This document shows, in pieces, positions 1 through 7,296 of a stretch of 64,000 bases of DNA. Each line of letters opens with the position of its first letter. Positions within the stretch are counted from its first letter, which is position 1. A program made the translations under genes and the position numbers. The stretch is from Truepera radiovictrix DSM 17093 (lineage in GTDB: Bacteria > Deinococcota > Deinococci > Deinococcales > Trueperaceae). The DNA lies in the NCBI RefSeq assembly GCF_000092425.1, contig NC_014221.1, positions 1,555,001 to 1,619,000 on the forward strand, written 5' to 3'. A model generated the notes under the pieces. That model was not told the DNA's origin. It did not search any database and saw only the letters and a list, made by a program, of their open reading frames with translations.

Positions 1-119
1 CAATCGTTGCGCACGACCAAGACCACTACATCCGCGCCCAAGCTGAAGCGATGGCGTACCTCGAGTGGCTGCGCAAGTTTGCTGACGCCTTTTTAGAGGG
101 CGGCGAGGAGCGCGAGTAG
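1..119 (+). CDS. cmr5: Type III-B CRISPR effector small subunit Cmr5, C-terminal 38 residues
   Basis: Only the 3' end is in the window; the frame is open from base 3 and stops at 117-119. The visible tail reads Tyr-Ile-Arg-Ala, then Tyr-Leu-Glu-Trp-Leu-Arg-Lys-Phe-Ala and an acidic end, like the last helix of Cmr5. Cmr5 is the small alpha-helical subunit of the Cmr RNA-guided complex and forms part of its inner filament. The stop overlaps the GTG of the next gene, which is clearly cmr6, so the assignment rests on both the tail sequence and gene order. A different small helical Cas protein cannot be ruled out from 38 residues. Confidence 0.72.
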   Translation, partial: IVAHDQDHYIRAQAEAMAYLEWLRKFADAFLEGGEERE

Positions 120-1159
120 TGCGGCCCCTTTACCGCGAAGCGCGCGAGCGGCTCGAGCGGCGAGGGGGCCACGCCGGGCTCTGGTACGACAAGTTCTGCG
201 ATAAGTGGCAGAGCGACTGGTCGGGGCTGGGAGACGAGGGCAAGAAGGACTGGGTGACGAGCGTGACGGGCAAGCCCGTAGGTGACGCCGACCAGCTCAA
301 AGCGCACGCTGAGCGCATGCAAAGTTTTCTAAGCGCCCTTGGTCAAGCGCCCCTACTCTATAAGCTCGAGTCCGACTTCGTCACCGGCTTGGGCCGTGAG
401 CACCCGGTCGAAAACGGCTTCGCTTGGCACCACACGCTGGGCACGCCCTATCTGCCCGGCTCGTCGGTCAAAGGCATGGTGCGGGCGTGGGCAGCTCAGT
501 GGGCTAAAGAGAGCAACGAGACCCTCAAGCGGATTTTCGGCAGTGAGGACATCGACGACAAAAACTTCCAAGTTGGTTCGGTCGTCTTCCTAGACGCCAT
601 CCCCACCGCGCCCGTGCAGCTTAAAGCCGACGTGATGACGCCGCACTACGGGCCGTGGTACCGCGGTGAAGCGCCCCCCGCCGACTGGCACAGCCCCGTG
701 CCGGTGCCCTTTTTGGTCGTCGAGCAGGAGCAGACCTTCCTCTTTGGGGTGCTGCCGCGGCGCAATGGCGGGCAAGGCCGCGAGGACTGCGAGGCGGTAA
801 GGGGTTGGCTTAAGGAAGCGCTCTGTTGGCTTGGCGCCGGCGCTAAGACGGCGGTGGGCTACGGGCGGTTTAAGCCCGTTGGAGCGAAAGCTACAGCTGC
901 TAGCACTGTCCAAGAAGTGCAGGAGGCAGCCACGCTTACGCCAGCTGAGGAACTCGTCAAAGGCTTACGCCAAGTAAGCAATAAAAAACTCAGAGAAGCA
1001 GCCCAGGGGTTTGTTGATAAGCTTAAACGTCTCGAATGCAGCGACGATGAAAAGTTCGCAGCAGCCAAGGCAATGCAAGCGATCCTGGAAGAGGCCAAAT
1101 TACCCAAACTTACCAAGCTCAACGCCTATCGGGAGCTTAACAAACTCGTCGGGGAGTAG
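119..1159 (+). CDS. cmr6: Type III-B CRISPR RAMP protein Cmr6
   Basis: 346 residues from a GTG that overlaps the stop of cmr5 by one base. The N-terminus has the Cmr6 pattern (Arg-Pro-Leu-Tyr, then Ala-Gly-Leu-Trp-Tyr-Asp-Lys near residue 20). A RAMP core follows: the Gly-Leu-Gly-x-x-His-Pro stretch, then LPGSSVKGMVR, and the glycine-rich GAGAKTAVGYGRF loop near residue 250. Cmr6 caps the guide 3' side of the Cmr complex. Residues from about 260 form a Lys/Glu/Ala-rich helical extension whose DNA is visibly less GC-rich than the core. No CRISPR repeats follow it before trpS, so the array and the rest of the cmr genes must lie to the left. Confidence 0.93.
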   Translation: MRPLYREARERLERRGGHAGLWYDKFCDKWQSDWSGLGDEGKKDWVTSVTGKPVGDADQLKAHAERMQSFLSALGQAPLLYKLESDFVTGLGREHPVENGFAWHHTLGTPYLPGSSVKGMVRAWAAQWAKESNETLKRIFGSEDIDDKNFQVGSVVFLDAIPTAPVQLKADVMTPHYGPWYRGEAPPADWHSPVPVPFLVVEQEQTFLFGVLPRRNGGQGREDCEAVRGWLKEALCWLGAGAKTAVGYGRFKPVGAKATAASTVQEVQEAATLTPAEELVKGLRQVSNKKLREAAQGFVDKLKRLECSDDEKFAAAKAMQAILEEAKLPKLTKLNAYRELNKLVGE

Positions 1160-1286
1160 TAGCGCGTCCTTTTCGTAACCTTCAGTGGTAGCTGCGAAGC
1201 GGTGGTGACGGCGATTTGGGGGTTGACCTCACTGGCGTCACCTACCCGGCCCGTACTGCGGCGACTCGAGCACGCCGCCTGCGCCG

Positions 1287-1292
1287 TATACT
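1287..1292 (+). promoter_or_regulatory. -10 element TATACT of a leaderless trpS promoter
   Basis: TATACT ends 6 nt before the ATG at 1299, so transcription would begin at or next to the start codon. There is no Shine-Dalgarno sequence and no convincing -35 box. This supports the 5' start for trpS despite the long N-terminus it gives. Confidence 0.65.
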
Positions 1293-1298
1293 AGGCGG

Positions 1299-2366
1299 AT
1301 GACCGAGCCCGCTTTGGCCGACACCCCCCGCCAGGAGGGCGCCCCCAAGGCCCCCTCTATTCCGCAAACCGCCAAAAAGACGCGCGTGTTCTCCGGTATG
1401 CAGCCCTCCGGCGAGCTGCACCTCGGCAACTACGTCGGGGCGCTGCAGCACTGGGTAGCGCGGCAAGACGAGAGCGACAACATCTTCTGCATCGTCGACC
1501 TGCACGCGCTGACCATCCCCGAGCAGATCGACGCGCGCGCGCTGCACGACAACGCCCGCAAACTGGCCGCCTTGTACCTCGCGAGCGGGCTCGACCCGGA
1601 GAGAAACCTCATCTTTATCCAGTCGCACGTGCGCGAACACAGCGAGCTCGCCTGGATCTTAAACTGCGCGACGCCCTTGGGGTGGTTGCAGCGGATGACC
1701 CAGTTCAAGTCCAAAGCGCAGCAGTTTGAGTCGACGGGGACGGGGCTTTTGATCTATCCGGCGCTGCAGGCTGCGGACATCTTGTTGTACGACACCGACG
1801 CCGTGCCGGTCGGCGAGGACCAGCGCCAGCACATCGAGCTGACGCGCGACATCGCCATCCGTTTTCACCGCCTTTTCGGTGAGGTCTTCAAGCTGCCTGT
1901 AGCGGTGATCCCCGAGGTCGGCGCGCGGGTGATGGGGCTAGACGACCCCGAGACGAAGATGAGCAAGAGCTTGGCGGTGACCCGTCCGGGGCACGCGATC
2001 AACCTGCTCGACGACGAGAAGACGATCCGCAAAGCCATCATGTCGGCGGTGACCGACTCGGGCCGCGAGACGCGCTTCGCGCACGCCTCGCCGGGGGTGC
2101 GCAACCTGCTGTCGATCTACCAGGCGCTGACGCGTGAGCCGATGAGCGCGGTTGAGGCGACCTTCGCGGGGCAGGGGTACGGCGCGCTCAAAAAGGCGCT
2201 CGTCGAGGTGGTGTGGGAGACCCTCAGGCCCCTGCAGGCGCGCTACCACGAGATCATGGCCGACCGCGCGGGGCTCGAGGCGGTGCTGACGCGCGGCGCC
2301 GAACGCGCCCGCGAGATCGCGAGCGCCACCATGCAGCGCGTTCGCGACGCTACGGGCGTCGGCTGA
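1299..2366 (+). CDS. trpS: Tryptophanyl-tRNA synthetase
   Basis: 355 residues. A cytosolic class I aminoacyl-tRNA synthetase that charges tRNA-Trp with tryptophan using ATP. The HIGH-type signature is PSGELHLGNY at residues 36-45 and the KMSKS loop is at 220-224. The Rossmann core lies between them (for example Asp-Leu-His-Ala near 67-70) and the helical anticodon-binding part follows. It carries about 28 extra residues before the usual start of the family; that extension is kept because the -10 element sits directly before ATG 1299. A shorter start near Met34 is possible but would place the promoter wrongly. The next gene starts 25 nt downstream. Confidence 0.97.
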   Translation: MTEPALADTPRQEGAPKAPSIPQTAKKTRVFSGMQPSGELHLGNYVGALQHWVARQDESDNIFCIVDLHALTIPEQIDARALHDNARKLAALYLASGLDPERNLIFIQSHVREHSELAWILNCATPLGWLQRMTQFKSKAQQFESTGTGLLIYPALQAADILLYDTDAVPVGEDQRQHIELTRDIAIRFHRLFGEVFKLPVAVIPEVGARVMGLDDPETKMSKSLAVTRPGHAINLLDDEKTIRKAIMSAVTDSGRETRFAHASPGVRNLLSIYQALTREPMSAVEATFAGQGYGALKKALVEVVWETLRPLQARYHEIMADRAGLEAVLTRGAERAREIASATMQRVRDATGVG

Positions 2367-2391
2367 CGCGCCGCCAAGGCGCCCGAAGCCC

Positions 2392-3285
2392 GTGGGGGTC
2401 TTGCTGCTCTTTCTCGACGGCGTCGGCTTGGGGAGCCCCGACCCGAGCGTCAACCCCTTCGCTGCGGCGCGCACGCCCACGCTAGCGGCCCTGCTCGGCG
2501 GTCCGCTGACCGCCGAGCGCACCCCTTTTGCCCGCGACGGGACCCTGTTCGCTTCGCTGGACGCTGGCCTGGGCGTAGCGGGGCTGCCGCAGTCGGCGAC
2601 CGGGCAGACGGCGCTCCTGACGGGTCGCAACGCCGCCGCCCTGATGGGCCGCCACTACGGGCCGTGGCCCGGTCCGACCCTCAAACGGGTGCTGGACGAG
2701 GGCACCCTGTTTCTCGAGGTCGCCCGGGCGGGGGGGCGCGCGGGGCTCGTCAACGCCTTTTCGCCGGCGTACGTCCGGGCGCTCGAGGACCGCAGGGGGG
2801 CGCGCGTCAACGTGCCCGTCTACGCCGCTCTGGCCGCCGGGTTGGGGCTCCGCACCGCCGCCGACTACGCGGCGGGGCGGGCGGTGAGCGCCGACTTAGA
2901 CGGCAGCTATCTGGGCGCCCCCAGACCGCTCGGCGAGGCGGGGGCGGCGCTCGGGCGGCTCGCCAAAGGGTTTGACCTCGCGTTTTTTGACTTTTGGCTC
3001 CCCGACACGGCGGGGCACCGCTGGGAGCTGGGGGCGGCGGTCGCGCTCGTCGAAAAGCTCGACGCCTTTTTGGCGGGGCTCCTCGGGGCGCTCGGCGAGA
3101 CCACCCTCGTGGTGACGTCTGACCACGGCAACGTCGAGGACAAGGGGACGCGCTCGCACACCCGCAACCCCGTGCCGCTCCTGGCGCTGGGGCCGCGGGC
3201 GGCGGCGTTCGCCGGGGCTAGAGACCTCACCGACCTCGCCCCGCGCGTCCGCGCCGCTCTCAGCCTAAAAGCGTCGGCAAGATGA
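2392..3285 (+). CDS. Alkaline-phosphatase-superfamily metalloenzyme (iPGM/phosphopentomutase-like)
   Basis: 297 residues from GTG 2392. The metal-binding pattern of the superfamily is present. It includes an N-terminal FLDGVGLG with Asp9, the nucleophile region ATGQTALLTG, DFWLPDTAGH with a metal Asp/His, SDHGNVED, and a final SHTRNPVP histidine. Cofactor-independent phosphoglycerate mutases and phosphopentomutases share this core but are longer, so this looks like a compact relative with only a small cap. The substrate is unknown. It follows trpS by 25 nt, so co-transcription is likely. Its 3' end overlaps the convergent membrane-protein gene by 26 bp (3260-3285). Confidence 0.8.
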   Translation: MGVLLLFLDGVGLGSPDPSVNPFAAARTPTLAALLGGPLTAERTPFARDGTLFASLDAGLGVAGLPQSATGQTALLTGRNAAALMGRHYGPWPGPTLKRVLDEGTLFLEVARAGGRAGLVNAFSPAYVRALEDRRGARVNVPVYAALAAGLGLRTAADYAAGRAVSADLDGSYLGAPRPLGEAGAALGRLAKGFDLAFFDFWLPDTAGHRWELGAAVALVEKLDAFLAGLLGALGETTLVVTSDHGNVEDKGTRSHTRNPVPLLALGPRAAAFAGARDLTDLAPRVRAALSLKASAR

Positions 3286-4375
3286 TGATGGCCGCCTCGT
3301 ACCAAGCGCCGATGACGAGCAGCAAAAAGGCGATGGGCAGGGTCATCGTCAGCTTGCGAAAGGCGAGGCGAAAACCCCCGAAGCCCTCGCGGACGAGCGT
3401 CGCGAGCAGCATCCCGCCGCCGGCGGTTACCAGCACGTAGGCCATGAGTTCGACCACGATGAGGACAAGCACCGCGAGCAGGGTCACGGGGTCGGCTTGA
3501 GTCAAAAAGCCGAAGGGCAGCCCGAGGGCGAGAAAGCGCGCGCCGTTGAGCAGATAGGCGAGCGCTCCAAACGAGATCAGGGCGACGCCGTAGGTCGTTA
3601 CAAGGGTGCCCATGACGAAGTTTTGGTACATCGTCACCACCGCCGCGCGCGCGACGTTGCCGCTCTCGTACGCTTCGGTCGCCCCCAACCCCGCGACGCC
3701 CCGCGCGACGATCTCGCTAATTGCCGCCTGGCACACGGGCGGGAGAGCGGCGCCGCTAAAGACGCCCAGGGTGAAGAGCCCGTAAAGGAGCGCCACCGTG
3801 CCGATGACCAGGCGGCGGTGCGCCTTGACGTAGCCCCACCCCTCGGCCAGCCAGCGCCGGAAGAACGAGGGGCGCGCGAGCCCGTAGAGGAGCCCCAGCG
3901 TCAGGAGCACGAAGCCCCACGCGGCCACGGGGGTCTGGAAAAAGGCGGGGATCGTCGGCGTCGGCTCTCGCTGGAGGCCGACGCGTTCGGCGTTCCAGGC
4001 GTTTCCTTCCTCGCGCAACACGACCTCGAGCACCTCGAGGCGCCCGCCGGGGAGGGTGACGGGGTAGGTGTAGCGGCGCGTGGCAGGGTCCTCGGTGGGG
4101 CGCTCGACGCGGTTGCCGAAGTTCACCGTGGTGCCCTGGGGGGGCGGCGGGTTCTCGAGGAGCCCCGGCAGCTCGCGGCACAGCTCCTCGGCGGGGACGC
4201 CCGCGAGCGCGACCGGGCTGAGCGGTTCGCGCGCCAGCCACGCCCGCACCGCTTCGTCGGCGGCGGCGGTGGGGTCGGTCGTGGGGGCGGCCTGCAGGGC
4301 GCCCGGGCTCTGCGCAGCGGGCGCCGCCTGCGCGACCCCGACCCAGAGGGCGAGGAGCACCCAGACGAGGCTCAC
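3260..4375 (-). CDS. SpoIIM-family integral membrane protein with an extracytoplasmic N-terminal region
   Basis: 371 residues from a GTG at 4375, overlapping the pyrE stop (GTGA). The first 20 residues are a hydrophobic signal or anchor ending in Ala-Gln-Ala. About 150 soluble residues with a Pro/Ala-rich start follow. The C-terminal half holds several membrane segments, including a stretch resembling the stage II sporulation M/DUF95 family (Tyr-Gln-Asn-Phe-Val-Met-Gly-Thr, then Leu-Asn-Gly-Ala-Arg-Phe). In non-sporulating bacteria this family is of unknown function. Position behind pyrE suggests shared transcription, not shared function. Confidence 0.68.
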   Translation of the reverse strand: MSLVWVLLALWVGVAQAAPAAQSPGALQAAPTTDPTAAADEAVRAWLAREPLSPVALAGVPAEELCRELPGLLENPPPPQGTTVNFGNRVERPTEDPATRRYTYPVTLPGGRLEVLEVVLREEGNAWNAERVGLQREPTPTIPAFFQTPVAAWGFVLLTLGLLYGLARPSFFRRWLAEGWGYVKAHRRLVIGTVALLYGLFTLGVFSGAALPPVCQAAISEIVARGVAGLGATEAYESGNVARAAVVTMYQNFVMGTLVTTYGVALISFGALAYLLNGARFLALGLPFGFLTQADPVTLLAVLVLIVVELMAYVLVTAGGGMLLATLVREGFGGFRLAFRKLTMTLPIAFLLLVIGAWYEAAIIILPTLLG

Positions 4376-4908
4376 ACCTCCTCCAAGGGCACGCCTGCGC
4401 GGCAGAGGGGGCACGCGTCGGGGGCGTAGGAGGGGAACTCGAGCTGCACGAGCGAGCGGGGCGCCAAGGGCGACCCCAGACGGTCGATGATGCAGCCGAT
4501 GTCGACGCACCTAGCGCCCTCCGCTTCGGCGGCGCGGATCGCCTTGCGGAGGCTGCCGCCGGTGGTGATCACGTCTTCGACGGCCAAAAAGCGCTCGCCC
4601 GGGGTGACTTTAAAGGCGTCGCGGAGGATCATCCCCTTACCCGCCTTTTCGGCGAAGAGCGCGCGGCAGCCGAGCGCCTTGGCGACCGTGTGGGCGAGGA
4701 TCACGCCGCCCATCGCCGGCCCCAGCACGAAGTCGAGCTCAAGGTCGCGGAACTTCTCCGCGAGCGCCGCCCCGAGCGCTTCGGCGTGTTCGGGGTACTG
4801 CATGACGGTGGTTGACTGCAAGAACTTGGGGGAGTGGCGCCCCGAGGCGAGCAAAAAGTGCCCCTCGAGGTAGGCCCCGGTCTGCTTGTAGAGGTCAAGG
4901 ACGTCCAT
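4372..4908 (-). CDS. pyrE: Orotate phosphoribosyltransferase
   Basis: 178 residues from ATG 4908. Catalyses orotate plus PRPP to orotidine 5'-phosphate in pyrimidine synthesis, in the cytosol. The PRPP-binding motif appears as VEDVITTGGS near residue 120. The orotate site is suggested by FLLASGRHS near residue 20, and the flexible loop region by FAEKAGKGMILR. Length is typical. An ATG 12 nt further upstream (4920) is open, but it would put the -10 hexamer inside the gene, so the shorter start is chosen. No other pyr genes are nearby. Confidence 0.95.
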   Translation of the reverse strand: MDVLDLYKQTGAYLEGHFLLASGRHSPKFLQSTTVMQYPEHAEALGAALAEKFRDLELDFVLGPAMGGVILAHTVAKALGCRALFAEKAGKGMILRDAFKVTPGERFLAVEDVITTGGSLRKAIRAAEAEGARCVDIGCIIDRLGSPLAPRSLVQLEFPSYAPDACPLCRAGVPLEEV

Positions 4909-4915
4909 TAGGTGT

Positions 4916-4921
4916 AGCATA
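4916..4921 (-). promoter_or_regulatory. -10 element TATGCT of the leaderless pyrE promoter
   Basis: On the minus strand TATGCT ends 7 nt before ATG 4908 and overlaps an alternative ATG. No -35 match and no Shine-Dalgarno sequence are visible. Confidence 0.6.
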
Positions 4922-4923
4922 CC

Positions 4924-4950
4924 GCCCCCGCAGCGCCGGTGCGGGGGCGC
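4924..4950. repeat. 9-bp inverted repeat between divergent pyrE and 4968 promoters
   Basis: CGCCCCCGC and GCGGGGGCG face each other across about 9 nt, midway between two divergent -10 elements. It could be an operator or a chance GC-rich dyad. Confidence 0.5.
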
Positions 4951-4956
4951 ATCCAG

Positions 4957-4962
4957 TAAACT
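4957..4962 (+). promoter_or_regulatory. -10 element TAAACT, leaderless start of the gene at 4968
   Basis: TAAACT ends 5 nt before ATG 4968. It decides the start of the following gene, whose frame is open far upstream into pyrE. Confidence 0.6.
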
Positions 4963-4967
4963 GGCGT

Positions 4968-5693
4968 ATGGACCTCTCGCCCGAGCAGATCGACGACCTC
5001 ACCGACCTCGCCCAGGGGGCGCTGCTGGTGCACCAGCGCTCCGAGGCGCAGTGGTACCTCTACCTCGAGGGGAGCCCCGTGCACGAGGTTTCCGAAAAGG
5101 ACGTGGCGCTCTACCTGGAGCGGGGGTGGGTCGAGCGGCAGGGGTTCGAGAGCGCTCTTAACCTCGAGATGTACGCGCTCACCGAGGCGGGCCACGACGC
5201 CATCGAACCCTTTTTGGAGGCCGAGGCGCGGGTCGGCGCGCCTCACCTGCTGCTCAGCGCCGCCACTGCGGAGGCGGACGGGGAGACGCTCCTCGTCGCG
5301 GTGCCGATTGACCCTTTCGACGTTGAGCAGCTGCGCCGGCGCACGGTGCTCGCCGAGACGCTCGCCGCGGCCGACGAGGCGTTCGTCGCGCTCGAGTACG
5401 AAGCGGAGCTCCTCGCGCTCGACGCGAGCCGCCACGAGGAGCTGCAGGCGCTGCTGCCGAACCCGGAGGCGCACGCGCTCGTAACGGCGCTCCCTGAGAG
5501 CTGGCACGACGCAGCGGGGCTCGAGGTACGTTGGGCGAGCGTGCTGGTCGGTGAGGGGGGGTTTTCGTTCGCGCTCGAGCTCGCCGACGGGCGCCGCTTC
5601 GAAACGGCCGAGCTCGCCGAAGCGGCGCTCATGGAGGCGGCCATGACGCTTATGGGGGCGGAGTTGGGGGCGCCCTCGGAGGCGTCGGCCTAG
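4968..5693 (+). CDS. Hypothetical acidic protein
   Basis: 241 residues, starting Met-Asp-Leu-Ser-Pro-Glu-Gln. I do not recognise the family. It is soluble, rich in Glu, Ala and Leu, and has no signal peptide or membrane segment. The first 80 residues contain alternating short helices and strands that could be a small winged-helix-like fold (Tyr-Leu-Glu-Arg-Gly-Trp-Val, then Tyr-Ala-Leu-Thr-Glu-Ala-Gly). This resembles the wing of MarR/PadR-type proteins but is not strong enough for a call. The end (Pro-Ser-Glu-Ala-Ser-Ala) is followed by a heptamer array shared with the convergent EAL gene. Confidence 0.75.
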   Translation: MDLSPEQIDDLTDLAQGALLVHQRSEAQWYLYLEGSPVHEVSEKDVALYLERGWVERQGFESALNLEMYALTEAGHDAIEPFLEAEARVGAPHLLLSAATAEADGETLLVAVPIDPFDVEQLRRRTVLAETLAAADEAFVALEYEAELLALDASRHEELQALLPNPEAHALVTALPESWHDAAGLEVRWASVLVGEGGFSFALELADGRRFETAELAEAALMEAAMTLMGAELGAPSEASA

Positions 5694-5732
5694 GGAGCGG
5701 GCCGCTCGTCGGTCGCCGCCCGAGCGCTGCGT

Positions 5733-5798
5733 GTGGTGTGTGGCCAGTAGTCAGCAGTCAGTAGCCAGTAGCCAGTAGACCACGGGCCACGAGCCACC
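5733..5798. repeat. Inverted heptamer array, copy A
   Basis: Nine units of 7 bp in strict register. Left units are GTGGNNN or GTAGYCA; from about 5775 the strand sense flips to units ending GCC followed by AC (the reverse complement of GTGGC). The minus-strand EAL gene ends inside the array: its stop is at 5751-5753, so its last residues are encoded by repeat units. See the copies at 8732, 10458, 49726, 52918 and 63592. Confidence 0.85.
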
Positions 5799-6968
5799 TG
5801 CGCGCCTAGCGGCGCCGCTTCGGTAAAGGTGGCGGCAGCGCGGGGGGGCGAAGGCGTACCCCTGCAGGTACGCGACGCCGTGCGCGAGCAGCCACGCGGT
5901 CTCCTCGTCGCGCTCGACCCCTTCGGCGAGGGTGGCGACGCCGAGTTCGTGGGCGAGCTCGAGAAGCTTGGCGAGCAGCTTCTGCTTGAAGGGGTCGGTG
6001 TGGACGCCGCTGACGAGCCCCCGGTCGAACTTGACGAAGTCGGGGCGCAGCTCTGCAAGGAGCGTGAGCGAGCTGTAGCCCGAACCGAGGTCGTCGAGCG
6101 CGACCCGAAAGCCCTGGTCGCGGTAGAAGCGGATGATGGTCTGCAGGTGCTCCACGCTGCCGATGTGATCGCTCTCGACGACCTCGAAGACGACGTCGTG
6201 CGGGGCGATACCCGCTTCGCGGATGGCCTGGGTGGTGCTCCGGAGGCAGAACCTGGGGTCGTAGATGGCGGTCGGGTTGAAGTTGATAAAGAGCGGTACG
6301 CTGATGCCGCACGCCCGCGCGTTGCTGATGGCGCTCAGCCGCGCCGCGCGGTCGACTTGAAAAAGCAGGTCGGCGGCGCGGGCGGTGCTAAAGATCGCGT
6401 CCGGGTAGACCGTCTGACCGTCCTCCAGGCGCCCGCGTAGCAGGCACTCGTAGGCGTAAGGGGTCTCTAGGTCCGAAGCGGCGACGATGGGTTGGAAGGC
6501 GTTGTAAAACCGCTTTTCGTGGAGCATGGCCACGAGCCAGCTCGAGCCGAGACGGGCCCGCAGCCCGTCGAGCGTCAGGGTGCGCTCGAGCACCTTGCGC
6601 GCGCCCCGCGCCTCGCTCGGCGCGTCCCAGAAGACCCTGCAACTGCCGCGCTCGAACGCGCTGAGCGCCTCCCAAGCGGTTTCGGTGGCTTCATGCAGGC
6701 GCCCTTCGGGGACGTTAACGGCGAACGCGCCGAGCGCCGAGGGTTGCAGCTCGAAGCGCGCCGCGAGCGCCCGCCGCAGTTTGCTCCGCGTGTGCCCCAA
6801 GGGGTGCGTGAGGTGCAGCGTACCCGCTTCGTCGGCGGGCGCTGGCGCGCTCGCGCAGAAGGTGCAGCCACCCGCCTCGTGCGTCCCCGCAACGTCTGGC
6901 ACGGCCTCCTCCTGGGCCCTGGTTGTAGACGCGTCCGCCGTAGCGGTAGCGCTCGTCGTGATCGTCAT
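5751..6968 (-). CDS. EAL-domain protein, probable cyclic-di-GMP phosphodiesterase
   Basis: 405 residues from ATG 6968, preceded by GAGGGGGAC as ribosome site. The N-terminal 140 residues are unassigned and include a Cys-x-x-Cys near residue 35. An EAL domain follows. The signature is Glu-Cys-Leu-Leu-Arg (residues 174-178) in place of Glu-Ala-Leu-x-Arg. The catalytic framework is otherwise present: Phe-Asn-Pro, FEVVES, DDLGSGYSS, KFDR and AEGVE. This suggests hydrolysis of c-di-GMP, though the EAL to ECL change is unusual. The last 10 or so residues (Trp-Pro-Val-Val-Tyr-Trp-Leu-Leu) come from the heptamer array, so the natural end was probably extended by repeat growth. Confidence 0.85.
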   Translation of the reverse strand: MTITTSATATADASTTRAQEEAVPDVAGTHEAGGCTFCASAPAPADEAGTLHLTHPLGHTRSKLRRALAARFELQPSALGAFAVNVPEGRLHEATETAWEALSAFERGSCRVFWDAPSEARGARKVLERTLTLDGLRARLGSSWLVAMLHEKRFYNAFQPIVAASDLETPYAYECLLRGRLEDGQTVYPDAIFSTARAADLLFQVDRAARLSAISNARACGISVPLFINFNPTAIYDPRFCLRSTTQAIREAGIAPHDVVFEVVESDHIGSVEHLQTIIRFYRDQGFRVALDDLGSGYSSLTLLAELRPDFVKFDRGLVSGVHTDPFKQKLLAKLLELAHELGVATLAEGVERDEETAWLLAHGVAYLQGYAFAPPRCRHLYRSGAARRAGGSWPVVYWLLATDC

Positions 6969-7296
6969 CGTTGTCCCCCTCACCACTGCGCATCCTTCGG
7001 GACAGCGTAAGCTGGCCCTTCTGACAAAACGCTTACACCCAACCCACCTAGCTTAGAGGGTGGGGCGGCGGGGGGTTCACCCGCTATGGCCGCTGGAGAC
7101 CGCTCGCCGACGCTTCGTGCGCCTAGGCCAGGTCGTAACGCCCCAGAGGGCGTAGAGTCGGGCTAGCCCCTCGGCCGGAGCTCCCGTCACCGCCGAGGGG
7201 TCGCAGGAGCGCCCAGGGTGGCTTGCTCGAGTAGGCTGGCGGCGTTCGTGAACGTGCGGGGGTGGGGGCCCGGGGGCTCGCACGGAAAGGAGCAGC
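6969..7296. other. Intergenic region with two hairpins, 328 bp
   Basis: Divergent region between the EAL gene and the flavoprotein gene. Two dyads lie on the flavoprotein side: ACGCCC/GGGCGT at 7138-7153 (4-nt loop) and CCCCTCGGC/GCCGAGGGG at 7167-7200 (16-nt loop). AAAGGAG at 7286-7292 is the ribosome site for GTG 7297. I do not recognise a riboswitch class. A structured 5' leader for the flavoprotein gene is possible. Confidence 0.45.

Noticed and set aside
1160-1298. CRISPR array downstream of cmr6
   Set aside because: Read for direct repeats with regular spacing; none present.
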